Source of the DNA: Chitinophagaceae bacterium | Lineage (GTDB): Bacteria; Bacteroidota; Bacteroidia; Chitinophagales; Chitinophagaceae | Direction of reading: 5' to 3' | Assembly: GCA_023251255.1 (NCBI GenBank) | Contig: JAHEZD010000049.1 | Span: 7,304-41,228 of the forward strand | Length of the DNA: 33,925 bases | Part shown: one piece after another, positions 1 to 8,066 of the stretch | Numbering within the stretch: the first letter of the stretch is position 1 | Layout: each line of letters opens with the position of its first letter | Notes under the pieces: generated by a model | What the model saw: only the letters and a program-made list of their open reading frames with translations | Databases searched by the model: none | What the model was told of the DNA's origin: nothing | Position numbers and translations under genes: made by a program

Positions 1-459
1 TCCGTATGAGAACCCATAAGACATGCTATAGTTCCTATTGGCAACAGCATCCAATAGTTCCCAACCAATATGTGTTGCCCATTTACCTGCGGTCAATTTA
101 ACCTTGTCCGAGATGGCATAGCTCAAGTACAATTGCTTAACAATGGCCAATGAACCTACGTCATTGTAGGAGAATTCGGCGGCCCTCCTTCCGAAGCCCA
201 AATCTGCAGTGGCCGATACTTTACCAATGGAATGGTCCAACCTAACTGAGGCCATCCCCAACTCGAACGAATTCTGCGAATTGGTGAAGCTGGTGAGGTT
301 GTTTGTGGCACCTTTAGGGTCCGCAAAATTGTAACGGTAATAAGCATCCACGGAGCCGGAAATTAAAACCGGGGCTGCTTTTTTGGTGGAATCCTGAGCA
401 TTGACTGTTCCAGCAAGTAACGAAAAAGCGATTCCCGTTACAGAGATTTTCTTTAACAT
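1..459 (-). CDS. Outer-membrane beta-barrel porin, BBP2/OmpL-like (5' part only)
   Basis: The gene runs off the left edge of the window, so only the first 153 codons are present. The start at 459 gives MLKKISVTGIAFSLLAG..., a Sec signal peptide ending near VNAQD. After it come alternating strands of an outer-membrane barrel (SGSVDAYYRYNF, then a GKWATHIGWELLD segment followed by NRNYSMSYGFSYG). This opening resembles the putative beta-barrel porin-2 (BBP2, OmpL-like) family, which in Bacteroidetes is often found beside ammonium transporter genes. Here it lies directly downstream of amtB on the same strand, behind a hairpin at 489-538, so it may be a lower-level read-through product of the amtB transcript. 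A role in letting small nitrogen compounds cross the outer membrane is inference from this context. The family call is fairly firm; the substrate is unknown. Confidence 0.75.
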   Translation of the reverse strand, partial: MLKKISVTGIAFSLLAGTVNAQDSTKKAAPVLISGSVDAYYRYNFADPKGATNNLTSFTNSQNSFELGMASVRLDHSIGKVSATADLGFGRRAAEFSYNDVGSLAIVKQLYLSYAISDKVKLTAGKWATHIGWELLDAVANRNYSMSYGFSYG

Positions 460-488
460 TGTTTTGGTTTTAGGTTTAAAAATGAAAG

Positions 489-538
489 GGTATAGCCATT
501 AACCAGTGTGCGAAACTGGTTTTACATATGGCTATACC
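489..538 (-). terminator. Nested hairpin between amtB and the porin gene
   Basis: The outer arms GGTATAGCCAT (489-499) and ATGGCTATACC (528-538) are perfect complements. An inner stem AACCAGT (501-507) / ACTGGTT (515-521) lies inside them. Read on the minus strand, the stem is followed by a U-rich run (CTTTCATTTTT). It sits 58 nt after the amtB stop codon and 30 nt before the porin start, so it fits a partial terminator or a 5' processing and stability structure that sets the amtB:porin ratio. Confidence 0.6.
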
Positions 539-595
539 TTTTCTACTATAATGAAATCGTTATATGAAATTTAGGAAATGGGAGCTGGCTACTTG

Positions 596-1987
596 TTAAT
601 GGGCAGGTTCCTCCACCAATACCCCACCTTTTTTTACCAATAGAGTACCTTGTGTGTAGCTTTCATCATGCTGGGATGCATCCAGGCCTTCTGCCTCATC
701 CTCCTCGCTTACCCTAACAGGTACAATAAACCCAATGAACTTGAATATAAGCCATGAAACAGTGAAACTATAGGCAACCACTATTGCCAAAGCCTTGACT
801 TGCGTAAAGAAGAAAGCAGCATTCCCATAAGCCAATCCATTATTGCCAGCAACATTTACCGCTTTTGTAGCAAAAACGCCTGTCAATAACATTCCGACCA
901 TGCCACCAATACCATGGCAGGGGAATACATCCAATGTATCGTCCAATTTGGTTTTGCTTTTGATCATAACGGCAATATTGGAGACAATTGCAGCAAATAC
1001 ACCAATGAAAATACTTTGGGGAATGGCTACAAACCCTGCCCCGGGTGTAATGGCAACCAAACCAACAACTGCACCGATGCAAAATCCCACAACAGAAGGT
1101 TTCTTACCTTTTAGCACCTCAAAAAACATCCAGCTTAACCCAGCAGCAGCAGCAGCAGTATTGGTAGTGGCAAATGCAGAAACGGAAAGGGCGTTGGCAC
1201 CCAATGCAGAGCCTGCATTGAAACCAAACCAACCAAACCACAGCAAGCCTGTACCAATTAATACATAAGGAATATTGGCAGGAACGGTTTCCTTGCCGAT
1301 GAACCAGGATTTCCTGGGCTTCAGCACCAAGGCACCTGCCAATGCTGCACAGCCTGCGGAAATATGCACAACCGTTCCACCTGCAAAATCCAGAACCCCC
1401 ATTTTAAGCAGGAAGCCGTTGGGATGCCAGCTCCAGTGGGCCAATGGTGCGTAAACCAATAGGGAAAACAATACCGTAAAAAGAAGATAAGCAGTAAACC
1501 TCATTCTTTCAGCAACTGCACCAACAACCAGTCCTGGTGTAATAACTGCAAACATTAACTGAAAAAGGGAAAACAGCAGTAGCGGGATGGTCATAGCAGC
1601 GCCACCCTGCAATATAGGCGCACCGGATATTACGTTCTTAAAAAAAAGAAAGGTCTTAGGGTTACCAATAATGCCACCTATGCTATCACCAAAGCAAAGG
1701 CTGAAACCTACCACCACCCATAAAATACTAACGATTCCTGCTGCAACCACACTTTTCATCATAGTTGATAGTACATTTTTACGGTGTACCATGCCCCCGT
1801 AAAAAAAAGCCAGACCAGGTGTCATTAAAAAAACCAGCGCAGTGGCAACAATGATCCAGGCAATATCAGCCGGAACATATTCTTTGGTACCATCGTAAAT
1901 AGGAACAGATTTAATAAAAAGAGCAGCAATGGCAATTGCAACCAATACCAGGAAGGGTGCTACCGACTTAAAAGACAATTTGCTCAT
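596..1987 (-). CDS. amtB: Ammonium transporter AmtB
   Basis: This 463-residue inner-membrane protein of the Amt/MEP/Rh family moves ammonium across the cytoplasmic membrane. The conserved pore histidine pair is visible as H208 in FAGGTVVHISAG and H358 in DVFPCHGIGG. The family hallmarks FFYGGMVHRKN near residue 65 and GFNAGSALGAN near 257 are also present. About eleven hydrophobic segments follow an N-terminal hydrophobic stretch that may act as a signal or extra helix. The hydrophilic C-terminal tail (about residues 425-463, acidic EEDEAEGLDASQ) is longer than in E. coli AmtB; in the family this tail contacts the PII protein GlnK. No glnK/glnB gene is next to it here. A BBP2-type porin gene follows on the same strand. 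Confidence 0.96.
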   Translation of the reverse strand: MSKLSFKSVAPFLVLVAIAIAALFIKSVPIYDGTKEYVPADIAWIIVATALVFLMTPGLAFFYGGMVHRKNVLSTMMKSVVAAGIVSILWVVVGFSLCFGDSIGGIIGNPKTFLFFKNVISGAPILQGGAAMTIPLLLFSLFQLMFAVITPGLVVGAVAERMRFTAYLLFTVLFSLLVYAPLAHWSWHPNGFLLKMGVLDFAGGTVVHISAGCAALAGALVLKPRKSWFIGKETVPANIPYVLIGTGLLWFGWFGFNAGSALGANALSVSAFATTNTAAAAAGLSWMFFEVLKGKKPSVVGFCIGAVVGLVAITPGAGFVAIPQSIFIGVFAAIVSNIAVMIKSKTKLDDTLDVFPCHGIGGMVGMLLTGVFATKAVNVAGNNGLAYGNAAFFFTQVKALAIVVAYSFTVSWLIFKFIGFIVPVRVSEEDEAEGLDASQHDESYTQGTLLVKKGGVLVEEPAH

Positions 1988-2255
1988 AATCTGTTAGGTT
2001 TAAAATTAAAAAATTAAATATTCAAGCTTTACAAGCACAAAATATTTAAAAAAACGATTCAACCTTTCAAATTTTTCAAATTTTATTTTTAATCATATCT
2101 AATTGAAATTAAACGAACACCTTTATGCACAAACCATTATCCTTCATTTTATTTTTTTTAACGCTACAAATTAATTTTAGAATATGTCTAAAATACACAA
2201 CCAAAGCTTAATTATTTACTAATAGTTATTATTGAATCTGTTATATTTTCAAACT
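1988..2255. other. AT-rich intergenic leader upstream of amtB
   Basis: This very AT-rich stretch lies between the ppc terminator hairpin and the amtB start and should hold the amtB promoter on the minus strand. I see no convincing TAnnTTTG box and no sigma-54 signature (TGGCAC-N5-TTGC), only short AT palindromes such as TTTTAG-N7-CTAAAA near 2176. No open frame with coding character is visible on either strand. Confidence 0.5.
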
Positions 2256-2299
2256 CCAAACAAAGCGGCCAAACCATAAGGTTTGGCCGCTTTGTTTGG
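2256..2299 (-). terminator. Strong hairpin terminator after ppc
   Basis: A perfect 19-bp stem has arms CCAAACAAAGCGGCCAAAC (2256-2274) and its exact complement at 2281-2299, with a 6-nt loop CATAAG. It starts 48 nt beyond the ppc stop on the minus strand. A clear U-tract is missing, so termination may be of the hairpin-only type common in Bacteroidetes. Confidence 0.75.
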
Positions 2300-2346
2300 G
2301 CAGAATAAATATAAAGTTACTGTTGCAAATTTCAAATCATCATTTC

Positions 2347-4938
2347 CTAAGCTGAGTTCCTGCCTGCGTTGATTATACCAAAGGAACAACGCATCACCAG
2401 TTTTTCATAGGACGATTTTACAGGAGAATTATGCACTATCTGTTCTTCCAGTTCCCTTACACGTGTAATGGCATATTGCTGGATGGTGATCAGGGGCAAT
2501 ACAATTTTCTCCCTCATTTGTATGGACATCTGGTCTATTGGGTAATCTGCCATTAATTCACTGCTTCCTGTTAATAAACCTATATAGCGTTTGGTGCGTT
2601 CATATTCCTCAAACATCATGTTCCAGATTTCCCCATAGGTTGGGTGATCGGAAAGGAAGGCTGTTAGGGGGAAAAAGCATTTTTTCATGGCCATTTCACA
2701 ATTATCCATCAGGGTCTTGAAAAACAGGGATTCCTGATAAAGTTTTTTCACTTCGTTCCATTTGCCCTCGTTGGCTATTTTCTCCATGGCCATCCCAACC
2801 CCATAATAACCGGTCACATTCTGCTTCAACTGGCTCCATGCACCTACAAAGGGTATGGCACGCAAATCTTTCAATTGCAATTTGGAAGTGCTCCCACGCT
2901 TGGCAGGCCTTGACCCTATATTGGTTTCTGCATAGAACCTCAAGGGGCTAGCGTGCAGCAAATAATCGGTAAAATAAGGATGTTCCTTCAGTGCCATATA
3001 TGCTTTGTGGCCTTCTTCTGCCAAAGCTTGTATCAATGATTGCTGCTCATCCGATAGGCCTTCCACTTTTTTGGTAGAAATAACATCATTGGAAATACCA
3101 GCATGCAGCAACTGTTCAATATTGTACTGTGCTGAATCAATGGTACCGAAGTTGGAGCTCACAGTCTGTCCCTGAACAGTCAATTGTATTTCCTTGCTGG
3201 AAATATTCTTGCCGAGCGACGCATAGAAATTATGCGTCTTACCCCCTCCCCTTGCTGGCGGGCCACCACGTCCATCAAAGAAAACCACATCCACGCCATA
3301 TTCTTTGGAAATTGCCGTAAGCTCTTCCTTGGCCTTGTAAATGCTCCAGTTAGCCATTAAATAGCCTCCATCCTTTGTGCCGTCACTGAACCCAAGCATA
3401 ATGGTCTGCTTATTGCCCCTCCGTAAAAGATGTTCCTTATAGGCTCCATTTTCGTACAACTGCTTCATGATGGCAGCAGCTTCCTGCAAATCATCAATTG
3501 TTTCGAACAGCGGGATGATATCCACGCTCAATTCCTCTTTTCTCCATCCACTCAATAGGAACAGGCCAAACACTTCCATAGCGTTCAGGGCACTGTTGCA
3601 CTGGCTGATGATATAACGGTTACAGCCTGCCTCCCCGTTCAGCCGTTGTATGTTTTTTACTGCCTGCATGGCTTCGAGCACATCTTTCTGCACATCGTCT
3701 TTCAGGCCATTGATATCAAAATTTGAAACTGGTTGCGTAACCAGTACCTCTATTTTCTCCCCAGCAGAAAGTGAAGCATAATCCTTTGGCAGAACATTGC
3801 CAATCTCTGCAATCGCCTCCAATGTTTTGCCATGGATGGTGCTTTCCTGCCTAATATCCAATGAAGCAAAATGCAATCCGAACACTTCAACCTTGTTGAT
3901 CAGACTTTCCACTTGCTGAACGAACAAACTGTTGTGGTCATATATCAATTGGTAGCGAATGTTCTGCAAGGCTTTTACAATTTCATCCTTGGTCAAATCA
4001 AATGAATGCCCCGGAATGAACAAATGGTCGTACAATTTTTTCTCCAAAGCAGTCAACGCAATATCCACACCCTTGAAAGTCAGCCTGCGCTTAAGCTTAC
4101 GGATATCCAAGTAATAACATTTTATGGCAGAACCCCGCAGTGCATTGGCCACTTGCAAGGTAGTGGAAGCATTTACAAAGGGGTTACCGTCCCTATCACC
4201 GCCTGGCCAGAAGCCCATCTTGATAATCGGATTATTGGGGTTCAGCAAATCGCCAAAACGGCTCTTGAAAAAGGTGGCAATCCTGCCCGCAGCCGGGTAG
4301 AAGATATTTTCCAGGTACCAGATCAAGCTTACCGCCTCATCATAAGGTGTAGGTTTCTGCTGCTGGAAAAAGGGTGTCCTGCCCAGTTGCTGTAAATAGG
4401 TATAAATCTGGTTCTCATTGTTACTATGTACAGCGGAAGAAATATCATGTATGATGCCCAGCACGGCACCCCGGTAAAACTGTGTTGGGTGGGCTGTAAG
4501 TACCAGTTGGATGGTAAAGTCTTTCAATTTTTCTTTCAGTTCCGCTTCCTTGTGCTGCGACTGGACATCCAAAGCCAATTGTTTCAAGGTACCGGTCCCT
4601 CCAAGGTCATGTATCTTTTGAAAGGACGAATCTTCCAGCGCATCAAAAAGCACCACCTGCCTTTCTATGTATTGCACAAAACGGAAAAGCAGATCTATCT
4701 TCTCCTCTTCCTTGAGAAAGTTTGTCTGCTTGCTGAAGAATTCCTCGATTATTTCTACAGGGCTTTGGTTCTTTTTATAGCCTTCCTCACAATTGATCAA
4801 CAACATGGAAACAAGGATGCCCGTTTTCTCGATCCTGTGGAAGGGCAGTGAAGTAAACAAGCTATTGTACAACTGGAACTTGATGCCTACCAAATTCTTG
4901 AACTGTTGCAATGCTGCACCATTGTGTGTATTACTCAT
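2347..4938 (-). CDS. ppc: Phosphoenolpyruvate carboxylase
   Basis: This 863-residue cytoplasmic enzyme adds bicarbonate to phosphoenolpyruvate to give oxaloacetate, refilling the TCA cycle. The catalytic histidine H150 is in LVLTAHPTQFYR. Other signatures are FWPGGDRDGNPFV (substrate and metal region), SLDIRQES, GFSDGTKDGGYL (catalytic lysine loop), the glycine-rich GRGGPPARGGGKTH, and ETNIGSRPAKR. The length is close to that of other bacterial PEPCs (about 880-900). An oddity is the C-terminus, which ends GRNSA where most PEPCs end in (Q/R)NTG, so the terminal glycine that packs into the active site is replaced by alanine. The ATG at 4938 was chosen because the reading (MSNTHNGAALQQFKNLVG) leads straight into the family's N-terminal helix. 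It stands alone, with its own terminator. Confidence 0.96.
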   Translation of the reverse strand: MSNTHNGAALQQFKNLVGIKFQLYNSLFTSLPFHRIEKTGILVSMLLINCEEGYKKNQSPVEIIEEFFSKQTNFLKEEEKIDLLFRFVQYIERQVVLFDALEDSSFQKIHDLGGTGTLKQLALDVQSQHKEAELKEKLKDFTIQLVLTAHPTQFYRGAVLGIIHDISSAVHSNNENQIYTYLQQLGRTPFFQQQKPTPYDEAVSLIWYLENIFYPAAGRIATFFKSRFGDLLNPNNPIIKMGFWPGGDRDGNPFVNASTTLQVANALRGSAIKCYYLDIRKLKRRLTFKGVDIALTALEKKLYDHLFIPGHSFDLTKDEIVKALQNIRYQLIYDHNSLFVQQVESLINKVEVFGLHFASLDIRQESTIHGKTLEAIAEIGNVLPKDYASLSAGEKIEVLVTQPVSNFDINGLKDDVQKDVLEAMQAVKNIQRLNGEAGCNRYIISQCNSALNAMEVFGLFLLSGWRKEELSVDIIPLFETIDDLQEAAAIMKQLYENGAYKEHLLRRGNKQTIMLGFSDGTKDGGYLMANWSIYKAKEELTAISKEYGVDVVFFDGRGGPPARGGGKTHNFYASLGKNISSKEIQLTVQGQTVSSNFGTIDSAQYNIEQLLHAGISNDVISTKKVEGLSDEQQSLIQALAEEGHKAYMALKEHPYFTDYLLHASPLRFYAETNIGSRPAKRGSTSKLQLKDLRAIPFVGAWSQLKQNVTGYYGVGMAMEKIANEGKWNEVKKLYQESLFFKTLMDNCEMAMKKCFFPLTAFLSDHPTYGEIWNMMFEEYERTKRYIGLLTGSSELMADYPIDQMSIQMREKIVLPLITIQQYAITRVRELEEQIVHNSPVKSSYEKLVMRCSFGIINAGRNSA

Positions 4939-5183
4939 AATTAGATTTTGTTCAGGCAGGCAACCTTAGAGGCTCTAAAAATAAGGCAGAATATGGAAGT
5001 GGGAGCAGATTTTTATATTCCCAACACCAGGATTATACGGCATCGTTTCCGGTAGGTTCACGCCCACGGAAAACCTAACAGGGTCCGTTTATGGTTGGTA
5101 CCGTGTTCTGTTTGATAGGGTGTTCAATTACCCCAGCTTGCCGCTGATTATCAAGTAATGCGTTATTACGTATTCCCATTGAC

Positions 5184-5191
5184 TATTTTTG
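5184..5191 (+). promoter_or_regulatory. Bacteroidetes-type -7 box before the CYTH gene
   Basis: TATTTTTG matches the TAnnTTTG consensus exactly. No clear TTG lies 18-21 nt upstream. Transcription would begin near 5198, which makes the ATG at 5212 usable and excludes the in-frame ATG at 5158. Confidence 0.45.
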
Positions 5192-5211
5192 GCGTCCATA
5201 ACCACATTAAA

Positions 5212-5736
5212 ATGTCCATTCTCAATGTTGAATTCAAAGCAAGGGCCAATAACCTTTTTCAGTTGGAAAACAAACTACTCGAACTTGACCCTGTTTATAT
5301 GGGCGAGGACCACCAAATAGATACTTATTTCAATGTAGCGAGGGGAAGGTTGAAATTGCGGGAAGGCAATATTGAAAATGCACTGATCTATTATGAAAGG
5401 GAAAACACCACAGCGGCCAAGCAATCGGACATTTTGCTCTACCAGCACAAACCAGATAGGCAATTGAAGGGCATCCTTTCCAAAGTGAACGGGATAAAAG
5501 CCATTGTTGACAAGAAACGCAAAATCTATTTTATCGGCAATGTAAAATTCCACTTTGACCACGTACAGCAACTGGGCACTTTTGTGGAAGTGGAAGCCAT
5601 TGACAAGGATGGCAGCATTGACGTTGACAAACTCAAGGAACAGTGCAATTTCTACGCAACTCTTTTCGGCATCCAATCATCGGATTACATCGCTTTTTCC
5701 TACAGCGACCTGCTTATGGAATCCTTGAAGGAATAA
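5212..5736 (+). CDS. CYTH-domain protein (class IV adenylate cyclase / triphosphatase-like)
   Basis: The 174-residue product is a single CYTH domain, the triphosphate tunnel fold shared by CyaB-type adenylate cyclases, thiamine triphosphatases and inorganic triphosphatases. Visible features are the N-terminal strand NVEFKAR, a charged QIDTYFNVARGRLKLREG segment, YYERE, and TFVEVEAID, where alternating acidic and basic residues would line the tunnel and bind the triphosphate and metal. The N-terminal signature is EFK rather than the strict ExExK. It is cytoplasmic. The start at 5212 is preferred over an in-frame ATG at 5158 because the domain begins right after it and a promoter-like box lies between the two. 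The true substrate cannot be told from sequence; a signalling cyclase role is possible but a phosphatase role is equally likely. Confidence 0.85.
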   Translation: MSILNVEFKARANNLFQLENKLLELDPVYMGEDHQIDTYFNVARGRLKLREGNIENALIYYERENTTAAKQSDILLYQHKPDRQLKGILSKVNGIKAIVDKKRKIYFIGNVKFHFDHVQQLGTFVEVEAIDKDGSIDVDKLKEQCNFYATLFGIQSSDYIAFSYSDLLMESLKE

Positions 5737-5845
5737 TCCTACTTGGAAACTTAGAAGCTGCCATCAAACAGCATTTTTGAAGCTGCTTGTGTCATATACT
5801 TGGGGCATATTGCGAATCGTTTTATCTTACAGCATATTCATCTAC

Positions 5846-6595
5846 ATGAAAAAAGTATTTTCCTATTTCTTCTTGGTTGCTATCGCATTTTCTGGTTGCA
5901 AAAAAAATGAGGACGTTTCACTTATACCTTTCACCGATTTATACCCATTGCAGGCTGGTAAGGTTTTCTATTACCGTTTGGACTCAACTGTTGTAAGTAA
6001 TTCAAGGCTCCAATTACTGAAGGTTAGCTACAATGCCAAGGACAGTGTGGACATCGAGTTCCTGGACAACCTCGGAAGGAAATCCTTCCGCATTTTCCGT
6101 TATTTGAGGGATACGCTTACCCCTATCAGCAACAATTCCAATTGGAAGTACACAGCTACTTATTATACCAGTTTCGATGAGAACAGGTTGGAGTATGTGG
6201 ATAACAATTTACGTTTTGTTCCTTTGACCAATCCGGTAGCGGAAGGCTCCCAATGGAACGGGACACAGTACATCAACACTTCGGGCGGCACTTCCAATCC
6301 AAATGTTTTTTATGACAACTGGAAGTTTACATACCAAAACACAGGTCAAAGTTATGTCGTGAAGAAAGGAACCATTCAGGATACTTATACCATTGCGCAG
6401 ATTGATGAACTGACACCTGATGCCCCATTTGATCCAACAAACTACCAACAGAAAAATTATTCCGTTGAAGTGTATGCAAAAGGCATTGGATTGATTTATA
6501 AGGACTTTGTGCATTGGGTGTATAATGTAAATCCAACAACGGGTTATGCATTGGAAAGTTTTGGTATCAGGTTAAGCCTAATTGATTACAAGTAA
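5846..6595 (+). CDS. Secreted lipoprotein of unknown function
   Basis: The 249-residue product starts MKKVFSYFFLVAIAFSGC, a signal peptide with a lipobox-like FSGC ending at C18, followed by KKNED. It is therefore probably a lipoprotein anchored in the envelope. The rest is rich in aromatic residues and predicted beta strands (DLYPLQAGKVFYYRLDSTV, then a YYTSFDENRLEYVDNNL segment) and has no motif that I recognise. The ATG at 5846 was chosen because it opens the signal peptide; an in-frame ATG at 5777 would add 23 residues upstream of it. It lies between a CYTH gene and a subtilisin gene on the same strand, with gaps above 100 nt, so co-transcription is uncertain. I do not assign a function. 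Confidence 0.75.
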   Translation: MKKVFSYFFLVAIAFSGCKKNEDVSLIPFTDLYPLQAGKVFYYRLDSTVVSNSRLQLLKVSYNAKDSVDIEFLDNLGRKSFRIFRYLRDTLTPISNNSNWKYTATYYTSFDENRLEYVDNNLRFVPLTNPVAEGSQWNGTQYINTSGGTSNPNVFYDNWKFTYQNTGQSYVVKKGTIQDTYTIAQIDELTPDAPFDPTNYQQKNYSVEVYAKGIGLIYKDFVHWVYNVNPTTGYALESFGIRLSLIDYK

Positions 6596-6676
6596 TATAA
6601 ACAGAACATTTGACCACATAACTGTACAGCCTATCATGTTTCGATGCAAAGACTGACAGCAACTTGCAGTAATGGC

Positions 6677-6684
6677 TAATTTTG
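6677..6684 (+). promoter_or_regulatory. -7 box before the subtilisin gene
   Basis: TAATTTTG matches TAnnTTTG exactly and lies 29 nt before the chosen ATG at 6714. It sits just downstream of an in-frame ATG at 6672, which supports the later start. No good TTG is found at -33. Confidence 0.4.
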
Positions 6685-6713
6685 ATTTTGCCACTGTTCT
6701 CAAAAAATATTCG

Positions 6714-8066
6714 ATGAAAAAAAATATACTCTTCGTTTTCTTGCTGCTTCTTATTGGAGATGGATTAAGCGCACAGTTCACCAGGTACATCATCAAGTTC
6801 AAGAACAAAGGAACCAGTCCGTACAGTATTGCCACACCATCAACCTACCTGTCCAGCAAAGCCATTGCTAGAAGAACGGCCTACAGCATTGCCATTGACA
6901 GTGCCGACCTGCCCATCACACCAAGGTATATTGACAGCGTTAGGCTTGCTGGTACCGTAACCATTTTGAATGCATCCAAATGGCTCAACCAGGTTTCCAT
7001 ACAAACCAGCGATGCTGCCGCCCTGAACAAAATAAGCAGTTTGACCTTTGTACAAAGTGTTACAGGTATTGCTGCAAGAACAGCGACCCCCAATGCCGAA
7101 CCAACAATTGGCCTTGGACCAGTACAGGAAAAATTTGCCTTGGAAAGAAGATTAAACCAAAGTGGACCTCTTCAACGTACCGATAATACGGCCGCTGATT
7201 TCTACAGCTATGGCAATACTTACAATGAAATCCATTTGCACAATGGGGAGTTCCTGCACAATATAGGTATGCGCGGGCAAAACATGCTCATAGCGGTGCT
7301 TGATGCGGGCTTCTACCATTACACCACATTGTCAGCATTTGACAGTATCAATACCAATAACCAAGTACTGCAAACCTGGGACTTTGTAGCAAGGGAAGCC
7401 AGTGTGATTGAAGATGACAGCCATGGCATGAGCTGCTTCTCGGCCATTGGTGGAAATATCCCCGGAACATTTGTAGGCACTTCGCCCAAGGCAAATTTTG
7501 TACTGTACAGAACGGAGGACACAAACAGTGAATACCCCATTGAGGAACATAACTGGGCCAGTGGTGCAGAACGTGCAGACAGTATTGGTGCGGACATTAT
7601 TTCGTCGTCATTGGGTTACAACACATTTGACAATTCATCGCTTGACCATACCTATGCCGACATGAACGGCAGAACGAACATGAGCAGCAGGGCGGCAGTG
7701 ATGGCGAGCAGGAAGGGGCTGCTTTCGTTCATCGCACAGGGTAATGACGGGGGGGATTCTTGGCATTATGTTGCTTCCCCAGCCGATGCAGACAGTATCG
7801 TGGCTGTTGGTGCAGTAACCACCAGCGGATCAGTGGGCAGTTTTTCCAGTTATGGTCCTTCTTATGACGGAAGGATAAAACCAGAAGTGGCTGCTGTGGG
7901 TGTCAATGCATTTGTGCAGAACCCAAACAATACCATTGGCTCCGGTAATGGCACTTCCTACGCTACACCAAAGATGGCAGGGCTCGGGACCTGTTTGTGG
8001 CAAGCATTCCCTGAATTCAATAATATGTCCATCAGGGATGCACTGATCAAATCGGGCAATATATAA
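6714..8066 (+). CDS. Secreted S8 subtilisin-like protease, N-terminal part ending at an in-frame TAA
   Basis: The 450-residue product has a signal peptide (MKKNILFVFLLLLIGDGLSAQ), a prodomain-like region and a peptidase S8 domain. The catalytic triad is visible: D197 in LIAVLDAGFYH, H237 in DDSHGMS and S415 in GNGTSYATPKMAG; the oxyanion asparagine lies in AQGNDGG. It would be exported and act on proteins outside the cell. The frame stops at TAA (8064-8066), right after LIKSGNI. The same frame stays open beyond it to 8771 and encodes the expected remainder, including NDRTGYGVPDIKKAF, typical of the end of these catalytic domains, and a T9SS sorting domain. The stop therefore cuts off the sorting signal. 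If real, the gene is damaged or makes a shortened, unsorted protease; a base-calling error is also possible. Confidence 0.85.
   Translation: MKKNILFVFLLLLIGDGLSAQFTRYIIKFKNKGTSPYSIATPSTYLSSKAIARRTAYSIAIDSADLPITPRYIDSVRLAGTVTILNASKWLNQVSIQTSDAAALNKISSLTFVQSVTGIAARTATPNAEPTIGLGPVQEKFALERRLNQSGPLQRTDNTAADFYSYGNTYNEIHLHNGEFLHNIGMRGQNMLIAVLDAGFYHYTTLSAFDSINTNNQVLQTWDFVAREASVIEDDSHGMSCFSAIGGNIPGTFVGTSPKANFVLYRTEDTNSEYPIEEHNWASGAERADSIGADIISSSLGYNTFDNSSLDHTYADMNGRTNMSSRAAVMASRKGLLSFIAQGNDGGDSWHYVASPADADSIVAVGAVTTSGSVGSFSSYGPSYDGRIKPEVAAVGVNAFVQNPNNTIGSGNGTSYATPKMAGLGTCLWQAFPEFNNMSIRDALIKSGNI

Noticed and set aside
4985-5155. An open plus-strand frame of 57 codons ending SLPLIIK before a TAA at 5156
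   Set aside because: It has no ATG, GTG or TTG start in a good place, no clear family resemblance, and lies in an intergenic stretch holding the ppc promoter region. It may be a remnant but the evidence is too thin.
6690-6705. A half-site-like CCACTGTTCTCAAA before the subtilisin gene, similar to the LytTR repeat
   Set aside because: There is no second repeat at a 21-bp distance, and it lies downstream of the probable -7 box.
6672-6713. The upstream ATG at 6672 as start of the subtilisin
   Set aside because: It precedes the TAATTTTG box and would put 14 residues before the signal peptide.
8064-8066. Programmed stop-codon read-through or frameshift in the protease
   Set aside because: No slippery heptamer or downstream pseudoknot is evident, and the compensating-indel explanation restores the expected protein exactly. 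Damage or sequencing error is simpler.
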